From NCBI GenBank assembly GCA_020252865.1, contig JADCCH010000390.1, positions 1 to 9,017 on the forward strand: 9,017 nt of DNA, written 5' to 3'. Under the pieces are notes generated by a model. The model ran no database searches. It was not told the DNA's origin and saw only the letters and a program-made list of their open reading frames with translations. A program made the translations under genes and the position numbers. This DNA is from Methylobacterium sp. (GTDB lineage Bacteria > Pseudomonadota > Alphaproteobacteria > Rhizobiales > Beijerinckiaceae). Below are positions 1 to 6,319 of this stretch, one piece after another. Every line of letters begins with the position of its first letter. The first letter of the stretch is position 1.

Positions 1-798
1 TTGCGCGGCGGCCGCCAGCGTTTTCGTGGAAACGCCGAGTTCCTCGGCATTGATCAGCGCAAAGGCCACCCATTTCACGACCATGTGCCAGTGCATGTCA
101 TCCGCGCGCGTCACGGGGCCAAGGGGTTCCTTCGAAATGATGTCGGGCAGGATCACGGCATCGCCGGGTTTCTCGAGCTTCAGGCGCTCGGCGAAAAGGC
201 CGGAATTGTCAGTGGTCATCGCGTCGCATTCGCCCTTGGCGAAGCCCGCCAACGTGGCCGCCGCATCCGGGAAGACCTTCAGTTCCACCGTCATGGCGTT
301 CGCCGCGAAATAATCGCGCGCCGTGTTCTGGCTCGTCGTGCCGGCCTGCACGCAGACCTTCTTGCCACCGAGTTCGAGCGCGGAGGTGATGTTCGCGTTT
401 CTGCGCACCATGAAGCCCTGGCCGTCATGGAACAGCACGCCCGCGAAGACGAGACCAAGCTCCGCCTCGCGCTGCAGGGTCCAGGTGGAATTGCGCGAGA
501 GGATATCGATCTTGCCTGACTTCAGCGCCTCGAAACGCTCGGAAGCCGAGAGCGGCAAGAAGCTCACGCGATCCGCGTTCCCGAGCACGGCCGCCGCCAC
601 GGCGCGGCAGAAATCGACGTCGAACCCGGCCCATTTCCCGTCCTGCTGGAAGGAAAATCCATAAAGGCCCGTGCTCACGCCGCATTGCAGGGTTCCGCGC
701 TGGCGCACCTGCTCCAGCGTGCCGGTCTGGGCCGAAGCGCCGGAGGCCAGGCCCAGAAGGGCGAGGGAGGCGGCCGCGAGGCTCTTGCGCCAGGACAT
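1..798 (-). CDS. aapJ: General L-amino-acid ABC transporter substrate-binding protein, AapJ-like (3' end cut by window edge)
   Basis: This is the periplasmic binding protein of a polar/general amino-acid (PAAT family) ABC importer. It captures amino acids and delivers them to the AapQM permeases. The frame is open from the ATG at 798 to base 1, giving 266 residues; the family is about 340, so roughly 75 C-terminal residues lie outside. Residues 1-23 form a Sec signal peptide (MSWRK, hydrophobic core, cleavage after ASA). The mature part has family hallmarks: LQCGV near the start, WAGFDVDFCRAVA, ALKSGKIDILSRN, DGQGFMVRR, VCVQAGTT, an MTTDNSG segment and IISKEPLGP. The start is supported by AGGAGA (804-809), 5 bases upstream and overlapping the stop of the transpeptidase gene. 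The gap between the two genes is 10 bases, so it is probably the third gene of one operon. Family assignment is firm; substrate range is known only for the family. The aapQMP genes would be expected further left but cannot be seen. Confidence 0.93.
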   Translation of the reverse strand, partial: MSWRKSLAAASLALLGLASGASAQTGTLEQVRQRGTLQCGVSTGLYGFSFQQDGKWAGFDVDFCRAVAAAVLGNADRVSFLPLSASERFEALKSGKIDILSRNSTWTLQREAELGLVFAGVLFHDGQGFMVRRNANITSALELGGKKVCVQAGTTSQNTARDYFAANAMTVELKVFPDAAATLAGFAKGECDAMTTDNSGLFAERLKLEKPGDAVILPDIISKEPLGPVTRADDMHWHMVVKWVAFALINAEELGVSTKTLAAAAQ

Positions 799-808
799 GA
801 TATTCTCC

Positions 809-1411
809 TCAGACCTGCGGTCCGTGCCGGATGATGACTTTCGCGCCAACGGGCACGCGTTCGAAAAGATCAATCACATCGCCATTGGCGAGGCGGAAAC
901 AGCCGGAGGAGATCGCCTGTCCGATCGTTTCCGGCTGGTTGGTGCCGTGAATGCGATAGACCGTGGAGCCGAGATAAAGCGCCCGTGCGCCCATGGGGTT
1001 GCCCGGTCCGCCGGCCATGAAGCGTGGCAGATAGGGTTGGCGCTGGATCATCTCGGGCGGCGGGGTCCAGTCCGGCCACTCGGCCTTGCGCGACACCTTC
1101 TGGAGGCCCGCCCACTGAAAGCCCTCGCGCCCCACGCCGATGCCGTAGCGAAGCGCTCGGTTGTTGCCCATGACGACATAAAGGAAGCGCTCGGAGGTGT
1201 GGATCACCAACGTGTTCGGCGGCTCATTCGTTCGGAAGAACACCATCTGACGCGCATAGGGGCCATCCTCGATGACCGTCTCGGCGGTGGAAACGCGGCC
1301 TGGCTCATCCCCGATATCCATGGTTTCAGGCGGCGGCGTGCGCCCCTGCCCCGCAGCCGGGACGGCTGCAAGGCTTGCGAGAAACGCGAGAAGCAGCGGA
1401 AAACGAATCAA
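809..1411 (-). CDS. Periplasmic L,D-transpeptidase (YkuD domain), TTG start
   Basis: A 200-residue L,D-transpeptidase, the class that makes 3-3 peptidoglycan crosslinks or attaches proteins to peptidoglycan in the periplasm. An N-terminal signal peptide (about residues 1-21) is followed by a proline-rich stretch. The YkuD domain spans about residues 60-197. His155 (motif HGTN) and Cys171 (motif SSGCFRL) supply the active-site signature, with Arg173 after it. The usual [ST]HGC is SSGC here, so the motif His is Ser169; related alphaproteobacterial enzymes often share this, so it need not mean loss of activity. The start is a TTG at 1409-1411 with a strong AGGGGAGG five bases upstream; no ATG fits the signal peptide. 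The lipoprotein gene ends at 1424, within this ribosome binding site, and the AapJ-like gene starts 10 bases after the stop. The family is clear; which peptidoglycan reaction it performs cannot be told. Confidence 0.92.
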   Translation of the reverse strand: MIRFPLLLAFLASLAAVPAAGQGRTPPPETMDIGDEPGRVSTAETVIEDGPYARQMVFFRTNEPPNTLVIHTSERFLYVVMGNNRALRYGIGVGREGFQWAGLQKVSRKAEWPDWTPPPEMIQRQPYLPRFMAGGPGNPMGARALYLGSTVYRIHGTNQPETIGQAISSGCFRLANGDVIDLFERVPVGAKVIIRHGPQV

Positions 1412-1423
1412 TCGGACCTCCCC

Positions 1424-1909
1424 TTACTTGCAGCGGACATAAATGAAGGTGCCGTAGCGGTTGTGGATCTCGGGATCGACAAAACGCATCACCAACTGGT
1501 CGTTCGAGGCGGAGAGAATGACGCGATCCTGCCAATCGCCGGGCGGTGCCTCGAAGCCCAGATAGGTCTTGCCATCCGAAGCGCCCTTGAGGCGCAGTTC
1601 GTAGAGCTTGGGATCATCCGCCGCGTGCATCATCACGCCGTTCCGCGGCCCGGCGGTAATCTCATAGGGCTGGCGGGTGCAGAAAGAGCGCGCCTGCGCG
1701 GTGGCGCGCGCACGGTCCTTATCCTCGCGGAAGGAGGCAACGCCCCAGCGCCCGATGAGCATCTCGCGCGTGAGTTCCGTTGGACGCTCGGTCAGCGCAG
1801 AAGCCTGGGCCCCGCTTGCGGGATCACCATCCGAGGTTTCCTGCAGCGAAGCACAGCCCGAGACGGCCAGTGCGACACCCAGAACCAAGGCAATGAGCCG
1901 TAATGTCAT
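1424..1909 (-). CDS. Small hypothetical outer-membrane lipoprotein
   Basis: A 161-residue protein with a lipoprotein signal peptide: MTLR, a hydrophobic core and the lipobox VSGC, with the acylated cysteine at residue 19. Ala at +2 suggests sorting to the outer membrane. A Ser/Ala/Asp-rich linker (about residues 20-45) leads to a globular domain (about 47-161). That domain contains a GRW motif (Gly53, Trp55) resembling the GxW of lipocalin-like barrels, a predicted beta-rich second half, and two cysteines (77 and 160) that could form a disulfide. I do not recognise the family. The frame is open upstream to 2029, but the ATG at 1907-1909 is chosen because GGAGG lies 5 bases ahead of it and the lipobox falls at the right distance. 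It is the first gene of the minus-strand cluster; its stop lies 12 bases before the transpeptidase TTG, which hints at an envelope or cell-wall role. That role is inference from position only. Confidence 0.85.
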   Translation of the reverse strand: MTLRLIALVLGVALAVSGCASLQETSDGDPASGAQASALTERPTELTREMLIGRWGVASFREDKDRARATAQARSFCTRQPYEITAGPRNGVMMHAADDPKLYELRLKGASDGKTYLGFEAPPGDWQDRVILSASNDQLVMRFVDPEIHNRYGTFIYVRCK

Positions 1910-1975
1910 GATGCCTCCCACGAAAACCAGAGGCTCGAGCATCAGGATTGAGGCTTTCCCGCAGGCTTCTTTCCG

Positions 1976-2004
1976 CAAAAACCACACGCATCCGGAATTG
2001 TCAA
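1976..2004 (-). promoter_or_regulatory. Candidate promoter for the lipoprotein-transpeptidase-aapJ cluster
   Basis: On the minus strand a perfect TTGACA (complement of 1999-2004) is followed after 17 bases by TTTTTG (complement of 1976-1981). The -35 element is ideal; the -10 is poor. Transcription from it would give a leader of about 60 bases before the ATG at 1909. The location in the divergent gap fits, but only one half of the promoter is convincing. Confidence 0.35.
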
Positions 2005-2046
2005 AACCTGCTGAGGCCCCGGATGTCACGGGCAGGGCTTGGACCG

Positions 2047-2088
2047 GTTCCGCACCAACTGTTCCCCCACATTCTCAAGTTCCCGCAC
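2047..2088. repeat. Three direct repeats of GTTCC(C)(C/G)CAC
   Basis: The copies are GTTCCGCAC at 2047-2055, GTTCCCCCAC at 2061-2070 and GTTCCCGCAC at 2079-2088, all in the same orientation. Start-to-start distances are 14 and 18 bases. They lie in the divergent gap, upstream of the candidate promoter of the left cluster. They could be a multi-copy regulator binding site; chance in C-rich DNA is also possible. Confidence 0.4.
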
Positions 2089-2185
2089 AGTCCCGATCGC
2101 GCAAGAAAATTCGGCCGGGACATGGCGATCGTGAAGCACGCCACCACGGCCTGCGCGCCGGGGAAGGCGGATCGGGCGCTCTCTC

Positions 2186-2241
2186 GCCGCATCAAGAACG
2201 CCGCATCAAGAACACCACGCCGAGAACGCCGTGCCAAGAAT
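2186..2241. repeat. Tandem repeat, four units of 14 bp (two exact, two degenerate)
   Basis: Units one and two (2186-2199 and 2200-2213) are identical: GCCGCATCAAGAAC. Units three (2214-2227, ACCACGCCGAGAAC) and four (2228-2241, GCCGTGCCAAGAAT) keep the GAA core and the same 14-base phase. The period is not a multiple of three, which argues against a coding origin. It sits centrally in the divergent intergenic region and could be a decayed minisatellite or an array of protein-binding sites. Confidence 0.7.
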
Positions 2242-2330
2242 TTCGTTCGCCTGATGCTCACGGAAATGCAAGGTTGGGTCGGATCATCAAAATCATGACA
2301 TGACGTTCGGCTCAGCGCATGAAGTGGTCG

Positions 2331-2359
2331 TTGCGTTCGGTTTCCGGGCCGTGTTTTAT
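2331..2359 (+). promoter_or_regulatory. Weak candidate promoter for the transporter operon
   Basis: TTGCGT (2331-2336) is separated by exactly 17 bases from TTTTAT (2354-2359). This matches the sigma70 -35 at three positions and the -10 at four. It would start transcription near 2366, about 80 bases ahead of the ATG at 2449, with the GTTGCC/GGCAAC hairpin (2379-2397) in the leader. Spacing and place are right, but the match is weak. Confidence 0.25.
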
Positions 2360-2448
2360 CCCGCCTGAAACCCGGGAAGTTGCCGGCACAAGGCAACCGC
2401 CGGGGAGAAAGCAAGAAGCAAGCAGCAAGAAGAAGAGGGAGGATATCC

Positions 2449-3582
2449 ATGGATCGCCGAATGCTTGTCGCGGCTGCAACGATTCTTTGCCTGTCGCCAG
2501 CGCTGGCGCAGGAAAAGGTGAAGCTCGTCAATGTGGTGGAGCTTTCCGGCGCGGGCGCGACCGCCGGCACCAACTGGAAGAACGGCATCGATATCGCCGT
2601 CGCCGAGATCAATGCCAGGGGCGGCATCCTCGGACGGCAGATCGAGATCGTGCATTACGATACGCAGACGAACCCGGGCAATACCCGCGCCGCCGTGCAG
2701 CGGGCGATCGATGAAGGCACCTATGCGGTGCTTGGCCCGGTCTTTTCCGGCCCGATCGGCGCCTCGATGCAGATCTCGCAGCGCGCCGAGATTGCGCAGA
2801 TTGTCGGCGGCGAGGCGGCGGGCCTCACAAAGCAGGGCAACCCCTACATCTTCCGCACCTCGCTGAGCCAGGCTGCCGCGATGCCGAAGATCGCCGCCTA
2901 TCTCCAGAACGACGTCAAGGCGAAGAGCGTCGCGGTCGTCTGGGTGAACAACGATTTCGGCAAGGGTGGCCGCGACGCGATCCTCCCCGAACTCGAGAAA
3001 CGCGGCATCAAGGTCGTGGCGGATGTCTCCACCGAGCAGGGCCAGGCGGATTTCGCCTCCGATGCGATCAAGGTGAAGAATGCCAATGCCGATGCGGTAT
3101 TCGTCTATCTGAACGAGGAGGAAAGCGCCCGTTTCCTGCGCTCCGCGAAGCAGCAGGGCATCGAGAAGCCCATGGTGGGTGAGACCACGCTTCTCGGCGC
3201 GAAGGTGATCGAGCTTGCGGGCGACGCCGCCAACGGCGCGCGCGGCCATGTCGGCCTCTCGATCGACGCGCCGGTGCCGGCTTTCCAGGAATTCGGCAGA
3301 AAGTTCCAGCAGCGCTTCAACTATGCCTCGGACCATAACGGTCTCAAGGGCTACATGGCCGTCTACATGGTGAAATGGGCCACCGAGAAGCAAAAGAAGT
3401 TCGACAAGAAGGGCCTCGCCGACACGCTTCGTGGCGCGCGCATTACCCCGAAGGACGAGCCCGGCATCATGATCGAAACCAGGATTGAGCAGAATGGCGA
3501 CCTTGATCGCGAAAGCTTCCTCGCCGAGGTCGTGGCGGGCAGGCAGGTGATCAAGCAGACCCTGCCGATGATCAACCCGTAA
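2449..3582 (+). CDS. HAAT-family (LivK-like) ABC transporter substrate-binding protein
   Basis: A 377-residue periplasmic binding protein (Peripla_BP_6 / leucine-binding-protein fold) that selects the ligand for the importer encoded just downstream. Residues 1-20 are a Sec signal peptide (MDRRM start, hydrophobic core, cleavage after ALA). The mature protein begins with VKLVNVVELSG, then shows the family pattern GIDIAVAEINARGGILGR, a VLGPVFSG loop in the ligand cleft, a lobe-crossing SVAVVWVNNDFGKGG segment and ADAVFVYL. The start is the ATG at 2449, preceded by AGGGAGG about 7 bases upstream; an in-frame ATG at 2380 would put 23 basic residues before the signal peptide and is rejected. Family members bind branched-chain amino acids, amides, or aromatic and cyclic acids. 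The QuiC gene in the same operon suggests a shikimate/quinate-like ligand here, which is inference. The stem-loop at 3602-3631 follows its stop codon. Confidence 0.93.
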   Translation: MDRRMLVAAATILCLSPALAQEKVKLVNVVELSGAGATAGTNWKNGIDIAVAEINARGGILGRQIEIVHYDTQTNPGNTRAAVQRAIDEGTYAVLGPVFSGPIGASMQISQRAEIAQIVGGEAAGLTKQGNPYIFRTSLSQAAAMPKIAAYLQNDVKAKSVAVVWVNNDFGKGGRDAILPELEKRGIKVVADVSTEQGQADFASDAIKVKNANADAVFVYLNEEESARFLRSAKQQGIEKPMVGETTLLGAKVIELAGDAANGARGHVGLSIDAPVPAFQEFGRKFQQRFNYASDHNGLKGYMAVYMVKWATEKQKKFDKKGLADTLRGARITPKDEPGIMIETRIEQNGDLDRESFLAEVVAGRQVIKQTLPMINP

Positions 3583-3601
3583 TCCACACGGCTCCTCCCT
3601 C

Positions 3602-3631
3602 CATCATTCCGGCCGCAAAGCCGGGATGATG
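3602..3631 (+). promoter_or_regulatory. Intercistronic stem-loop between binding-protein and permease genes
   Basis: Bases 3602-3613 pair with 3620-3631 to form a 12-bp stem (one G-U pair) closing a six-base CGCAAA loop. No U-run follows, so it is not a classical intrinsic terminator. It lies 19 bases after the binding-protein stop and 32 bases before the livH start. Stem-loops placed like this in binding-protein transporter operons commonly protect the upstream mRNA from 3' exonucleases or partly attenuate transcription, so that the binding protein exceeds the membrane subunits. The structure is visible in the bases; the function is inferred. Confidence 0.72.
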
Positions 3632-3663
3632 TGAACCCCAGAAATTCCCGGAGACGTAAAGCG

Positions 3664-4542
3664 ATGGCCGAATTCATCGCCTATCTGGTCGCGGGCCTCG
3701 CGACAGGCGCCATCTACGCGCTGGCCGCCATCGGCTTCACGCTGGTCTGGCAGACCTCGCAGACCATCAATTTCGCCCAAGGCGAATTCGTGATGCTCCC
3801 GGCGATCCTCATCCTCGCTCTGGTCAAGCTCGCGGGCGCGCCGTTCTGGCTCGCGGCCGTGCTGGGTATCGGGCTGTTCATCGCGCTCTTCGGCTGGGGC
3901 TTCAAGATCGCCATCGTCGATCCGATGATCCGCCACGGCGTGCTTCCGCTGGCGATCGCCACCATGGCGCTGGCGATCATCATGAAGGAAGGCGCGAAGG
4001 ACGGTTTCTCGGCGGAAGCGCAGAGCTTCCCGTCCCTGCTTCCGGCCCAGACGCTGAGCTTCATGGGGATTTCCATCTCGCTGCAGCATGTCGCGATCAT
4101 CATCGTGGCTTCAGTGGCGATCAGCGGGCTGCAATGGTTCGTCACGCGCACCCGCACGGGACGGCAGATGCAGGCGGCTGCGCAGAACCCCGGCGTGGCG
4201 CTCATCCTCGGCATTCCCGTGGCGCGAATGGTGATGCTGACCTTCCTCATCAATGCGGGGCTGGCCGCGCTTGCTTCCGTGCTGATCTCGCCGATCTATC
4301 TTGCGAAATTCTCGAATGGCGAGGTCATCGGCCTCTTCGCCTTCATCGCGGCCATCGTCGGCGGCTTCAACCAGGTGCGCGGCGCGCTGGCGGGCGGGTT
4401 GATCGTCGGCGTGATCGACAGTCTCGCGGCGGCTTACATCTCGACCTCCTATCGCCTCGCGGTGCCGCTGGTGCTGCTGGTCATCATAATTCTGGTGAAG
4501 CCCGAAGGCCTGTTCGGCGGCAAGGAGGAGCGACGCGTATGA
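3664..4542 (+). CDS. livH: Branched-chain-type ABC transporter permease, LivH family
   Basis: A 292-residue inner-membrane permease, one half of the transmembrane channel of a HAAT importer. It is almost entirely hydrophobic, with about eight membrane segments. Family markers are TINFAQGEF at residues 34-42, the cytoplasmic ATPase-contact loop TRTGRQMQAAAQNPGVALILGI (about 163-184), GGFNQVRGALAGG (233-245) and the C-terminal VKPEGLFGG. The ATG at 3664 is chosen over an in-frame GTG at 3631 because GGAG lies 10 bases upstream of it, the family starts with a short N-terminus before the first helix, and the GTG sits inside the stem-loop. Its stop overlaps the livM start by four bases (ATGA). The gene symbol denotes family and subunit role; the natural substrate is probably not leucine. 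Confidence 0.93.
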   Translation: MAEFIAYLVAGLATGAIYALAAIGFTLVWQTSQTINFAQGEFVMLPAILILALVKLAGAPFWLAAVLGIGLFIALFGWGFKIAIVDPMIRHGVLPLAIATMALAIIMKEGAKDGFSAEAQSFPSLLPAQTLSFMGISISLQHVAIIIVASVAISGLQWFVTRTRTGRQMQAAAQNPGVALILGIPVARMVMLTFLINAGLAALASVLISPIYLAKFSNGEVIGLFAFIAAIVGGFNQVRGALAGGLIVGVIDSLAAAYISTSYRLAVPLVLLVIIILVKPEGLFGGKEERRV

Positions 4543-5576
4543 GCGATATCCCGTCCTTCACGGGCAATGCGGCCTCGCCCGCCCGCGCGTTCTGGAGACG
4601 CGCCGACGGCGTGCTGATCACTCTGGTGCTCGCGGCTGTGCTGCTCTGGTTTGCGCCGGCCGGCATGGGCCGCTACGGCGCCTATGTGCTCTCGCTCTGG
4701 CTGGTGACGGCCATCGCCGTGATGGGACTGAACCTCACTCTGGGGCTGGCGGGCCTGAAGAGCCTCGCGCAGGCCGCCTTCATGGGCATCGGCGCCTATG
4801 CGACCGCCTTGCTGACGACAAAGGGCGGCATGGGCTGGCTGCCGGCCTTCGCGATTTCCGGTCTGCTGACCTTTGCGGTCGGCCTCGTGCTGGGCTTCCC
4901 GGCTTTGCGGGTAAAGGCGCATTACCTCGCCTTCGTGACCCTTGCCTTCTCCACGCTGGTCTGGCTGATGCTCCGCAACGAGCAATGGCTGACGGGCGGC
5001 GTCTTCGGCCTTTCCAACATCCCGCGCCCGACCCTGTTCGGCATGAAACTCGACGGCCATCTCGCCTTTCATCGTTTCGTGGTGCTGGTGACGCTGATCC
5101 TCGCGCTGGTGCTCTGGTGGTTGATCCGTTCGCCCTGGGGCCGCGCCTTCCTTGCGCTTCGCGAGAATCCGGTGCGCGCCGCGTCGCTCGGCATCAACAT
5201 CCGCAACTACACGCTTCTCGCCTTTGCCATCGGCTCGGCTTATGCAGGATTTGCCGGCGCGCTCTATGCGCCGCTGGTCGAGTTCATCGATCCCTCGCCG
5301 TTCGCGCTTTCTGCCTCGTTCTTCCTGCTGCTGATGGTGGTGGCCGGCGGCGCCGGCTATCAGCTCGGGCCATTCATCGGCGCGCTGCTGGGCGTGGTGC
5401 TGCCGGAATACCTGCGCGTCGCGGGCGGGCTCTATCTTATCCTTTTCGCGGCCATCGTGGTGGCTTTGCTCATCGCCTGCCCGCAGGGGATCATGGGCCT
5501 TCTCGAACGCGGCTGGAATGCCATCCGCCGCCGCCCGATGGGCCGGAATCCGCCGGTGAAGGAGAGCGCGCTGTGA
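4539..5576 (+). CDS. livM: Branched-chain-type ABC transporter permease, LivM family
   Basis: A 345-residue inner-membrane permease that pairs with LivH. After a hydrophilic N-terminus of about 25 residues come eight to ten hydrophobic segments. Family markers are the NLTLGLAGLKSLAQAAFMGIGAYA region (65-88), the FPALRVKAHYLAFVTLAF region (120-137), LTGGVFGL (151-158), the cytoplasmic ATPase-contact loop RSPWGRAF and LRENPVRAASLGI (197-219), and a GGAGYQLGPFIGA segment. The ATG at 4539 overlaps the livH stop by four bases and has AAGGAGGAG upstream inside the livH end, a translational-coupling layout. The frame is open further upstream, but only within livH. The basic C-terminal tail (IRRRPMGR) fits the positive-inside rule. 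The length is usual for the family. Confidence 0.93.
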   Translation: MSDIPSFTGNAASPARAFWRRADGVLITLVLAAVLLWFAPAGMGRYGAYVLSLWLVTAIAVMGLNLTLGLAGLKSLAQAAFMGIGAYATALLTTKGGMGWLPAFAISGLLTFAVGLVLGFPALRVKAHYLAFVTLAFSTLVWLMLRNEQWLTGGVFGLSNIPRPTLFGMKLDGHLAFHRFVVLVTLILALVLWWLIRSPWGRAFLALRENPVRAASLGINIRNYTLLAFAIGSAYAGFAGALYAPLVEFIDPSPFALSASFFLLLMVVAGGAGYQLGPFIGALLGVVLPEYLRVAGGLYLILFAAIVVALLIACPQGIMGLLERGWNAIRRRPMGRNPPVKESAL

Positions 5577-6316
5577 AAGCCGTTCTTCAGGTCGAGGGAA
5601 TCGCGAAGCATTTCGGCGGCATTCGCGCGGTCGAGGATGTCAGCTTCGAGGTGCATGAGGGCGAGATCCTCGGCATCATCGGCCCCAATGGCTGCGGAAA
5701 ATCCACGCTCTTCAACTGCATCCTCGGGCAATTGACGCCCAATTCGGGCCGCGTGCGGCTCGACGGGCAGGAAGTCACCGGCTTCTCTCCGGAGGAGATG
5801 AGCAAGCGCGGCGTGAGCCGCACCTTCCAGCTGTTGCAGGTCTTCCCCGAACTTTCGGTGCGCGAGAACCTCATCCTCGCGGGGCAGGAGCACAAGGGCA
5901 CCATGCTCTCGCGCCTTTTCGGCCCGCGCGATGCGGGGCTGACGGCCGAAGCCGAGCGCATGATCGGCTTCTTCCGCCTCGGGCATCTCGCAGATGCGAA
6001 GGCGGGCAGCCTTTCCTATGGCCAGCAGAAGCTGCTCGATGCCGCCATGGCTTTCATGGCGGGCCCTCGCCTCGTGCTGCTCGACGAACCGGCCGGCGGC
6101 GTGAACCTCACCATGCTTGGCGACCTCAGGGAGCGTCTCAAGATGCTGAATGCCGAGGCCGGCGCGACCTTCGTCGTCATCGAGCACAACATGGATTTCG
6201 TGATGAGCCTCTGCACCCGCGTGGTGGTGATGGCCGAAGGCAAGGTGCTTGCGGTCGGCACACCCGCCGAAGTGCGCGCCAGCCCGGCCGTCATCGAAGC
6301 CTATCTGGGGCATTGA
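5573..6316 (+). CDS. livG: ABC transporter ATP-binding protein, LivG family (GTG start)
   Basis: A 247-residue cytoplasmic ATPase that powers the importer with LivF. All motifs are present: Walker A GPNGCGKST (37-45), the Q-loop region TFQLLQ (84-89), signature LSYGQQ (147-152), Walker B LVLLDEP (167-173) and switch histidine IEHN (His205). The insert between Q-loop and signature (about 105-125) is typical of LivG. The start is a GTG at 5573 overlapping the livM TGA by four bases (GTGA), with AGGAG about 8 bases upstream; no ATG lies nearby. The Walker A has Cys at position 41 where Ala is usual, an acceptable variant. The downstream gene starts three bases after the stop. Confidence 0.93.
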   Translation: MKAVLQVEGIAKHFGGIRAVEDVSFEVHEGEILGIIGPNGCGKSTLFNCILGQLTPNSGRVRLDGQEVTGFSPEEMSKRGVSRTFQLLQVFPELSVRENLILAGQEHKGTMLSRLFGPRDAGLTAEAERMIGFFRLGHLADAKAGSLSYGQQKLLDAAMAFMAGPRLVLLDEPAGGVNLTMLGDLRERLKMLNAEAGATFVVIEHNMDFVMSLCTRVVVMAEGKVLAVGTPAEVRASPAVIEAYLGH

Positions 6317-6319
6317 GCC

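Larger units (their letters stand above)
1910..2448. other. Divergent intergenic region, about 540 bases, no convincing gene
   Basis: This stretch separates the minus-strand envelope/amino-acid cluster from the plus-strand transporter operon, and must hold the promoters for both. It contains a candidate minus-strand promoter (1976-2004), three GTTCC..CAC direct repeats (2047-2088), a four-unit 14-bp tandem repeat (2186-2241), a weak plus-strand promoter (2331-2359), a small hairpin GTTGCC/GGCAAC (2379-2397), and a very purine-rich leader (about 2404-2442) ending in the ribosome binding site of the binding-protein gene. Its base composition is less codon-like than the flanks. Open frames crossing it (for example 2122-2298 plus, 58 codons) have weak starts and low-complexity Arg/Ala-rich products. 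No regulator gene lies inside. Confidence 0.7.

Noticed and set aside
671..1903. 410-codon open frame on the plus strand
   Set aside because: It lies antisense over the transpeptidase and lipoprotein genes, both of which have signal peptides, family motifs and good ribosome sites. The translated product shows no recognisable domain and arises from GC-rich codon bias.
2122..2298. 58-codon plus-strand frame in the intergenic region
   Set aside because: Start context is weak, the product is Arg/Ala-rich, and it crosses the 14-bp repeat array whose period does not keep frame. It could be a small gene only if conservation were shown.
2379..2397. GTTGCC/GGCAAC hairpin in the transporter-operon leader
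   Set aside because: Only six base pairs with a seven-base loop; too weak to call a riboswitch or attenuator. It is mentioned in the intergenic entry only.
2001..2627. 208-codon minus-strand frame spanning the divergent region
   Set aside because: It overlaps the binding-protein start and signal peptide on the other strand, has no ribosome site, and shows no recognisable domain.
2356..3393. 345-codon open frame on the minus strand
   Set aside because: It is antisense to the binding-protein gene and has no ribosome site or recognisable motif.
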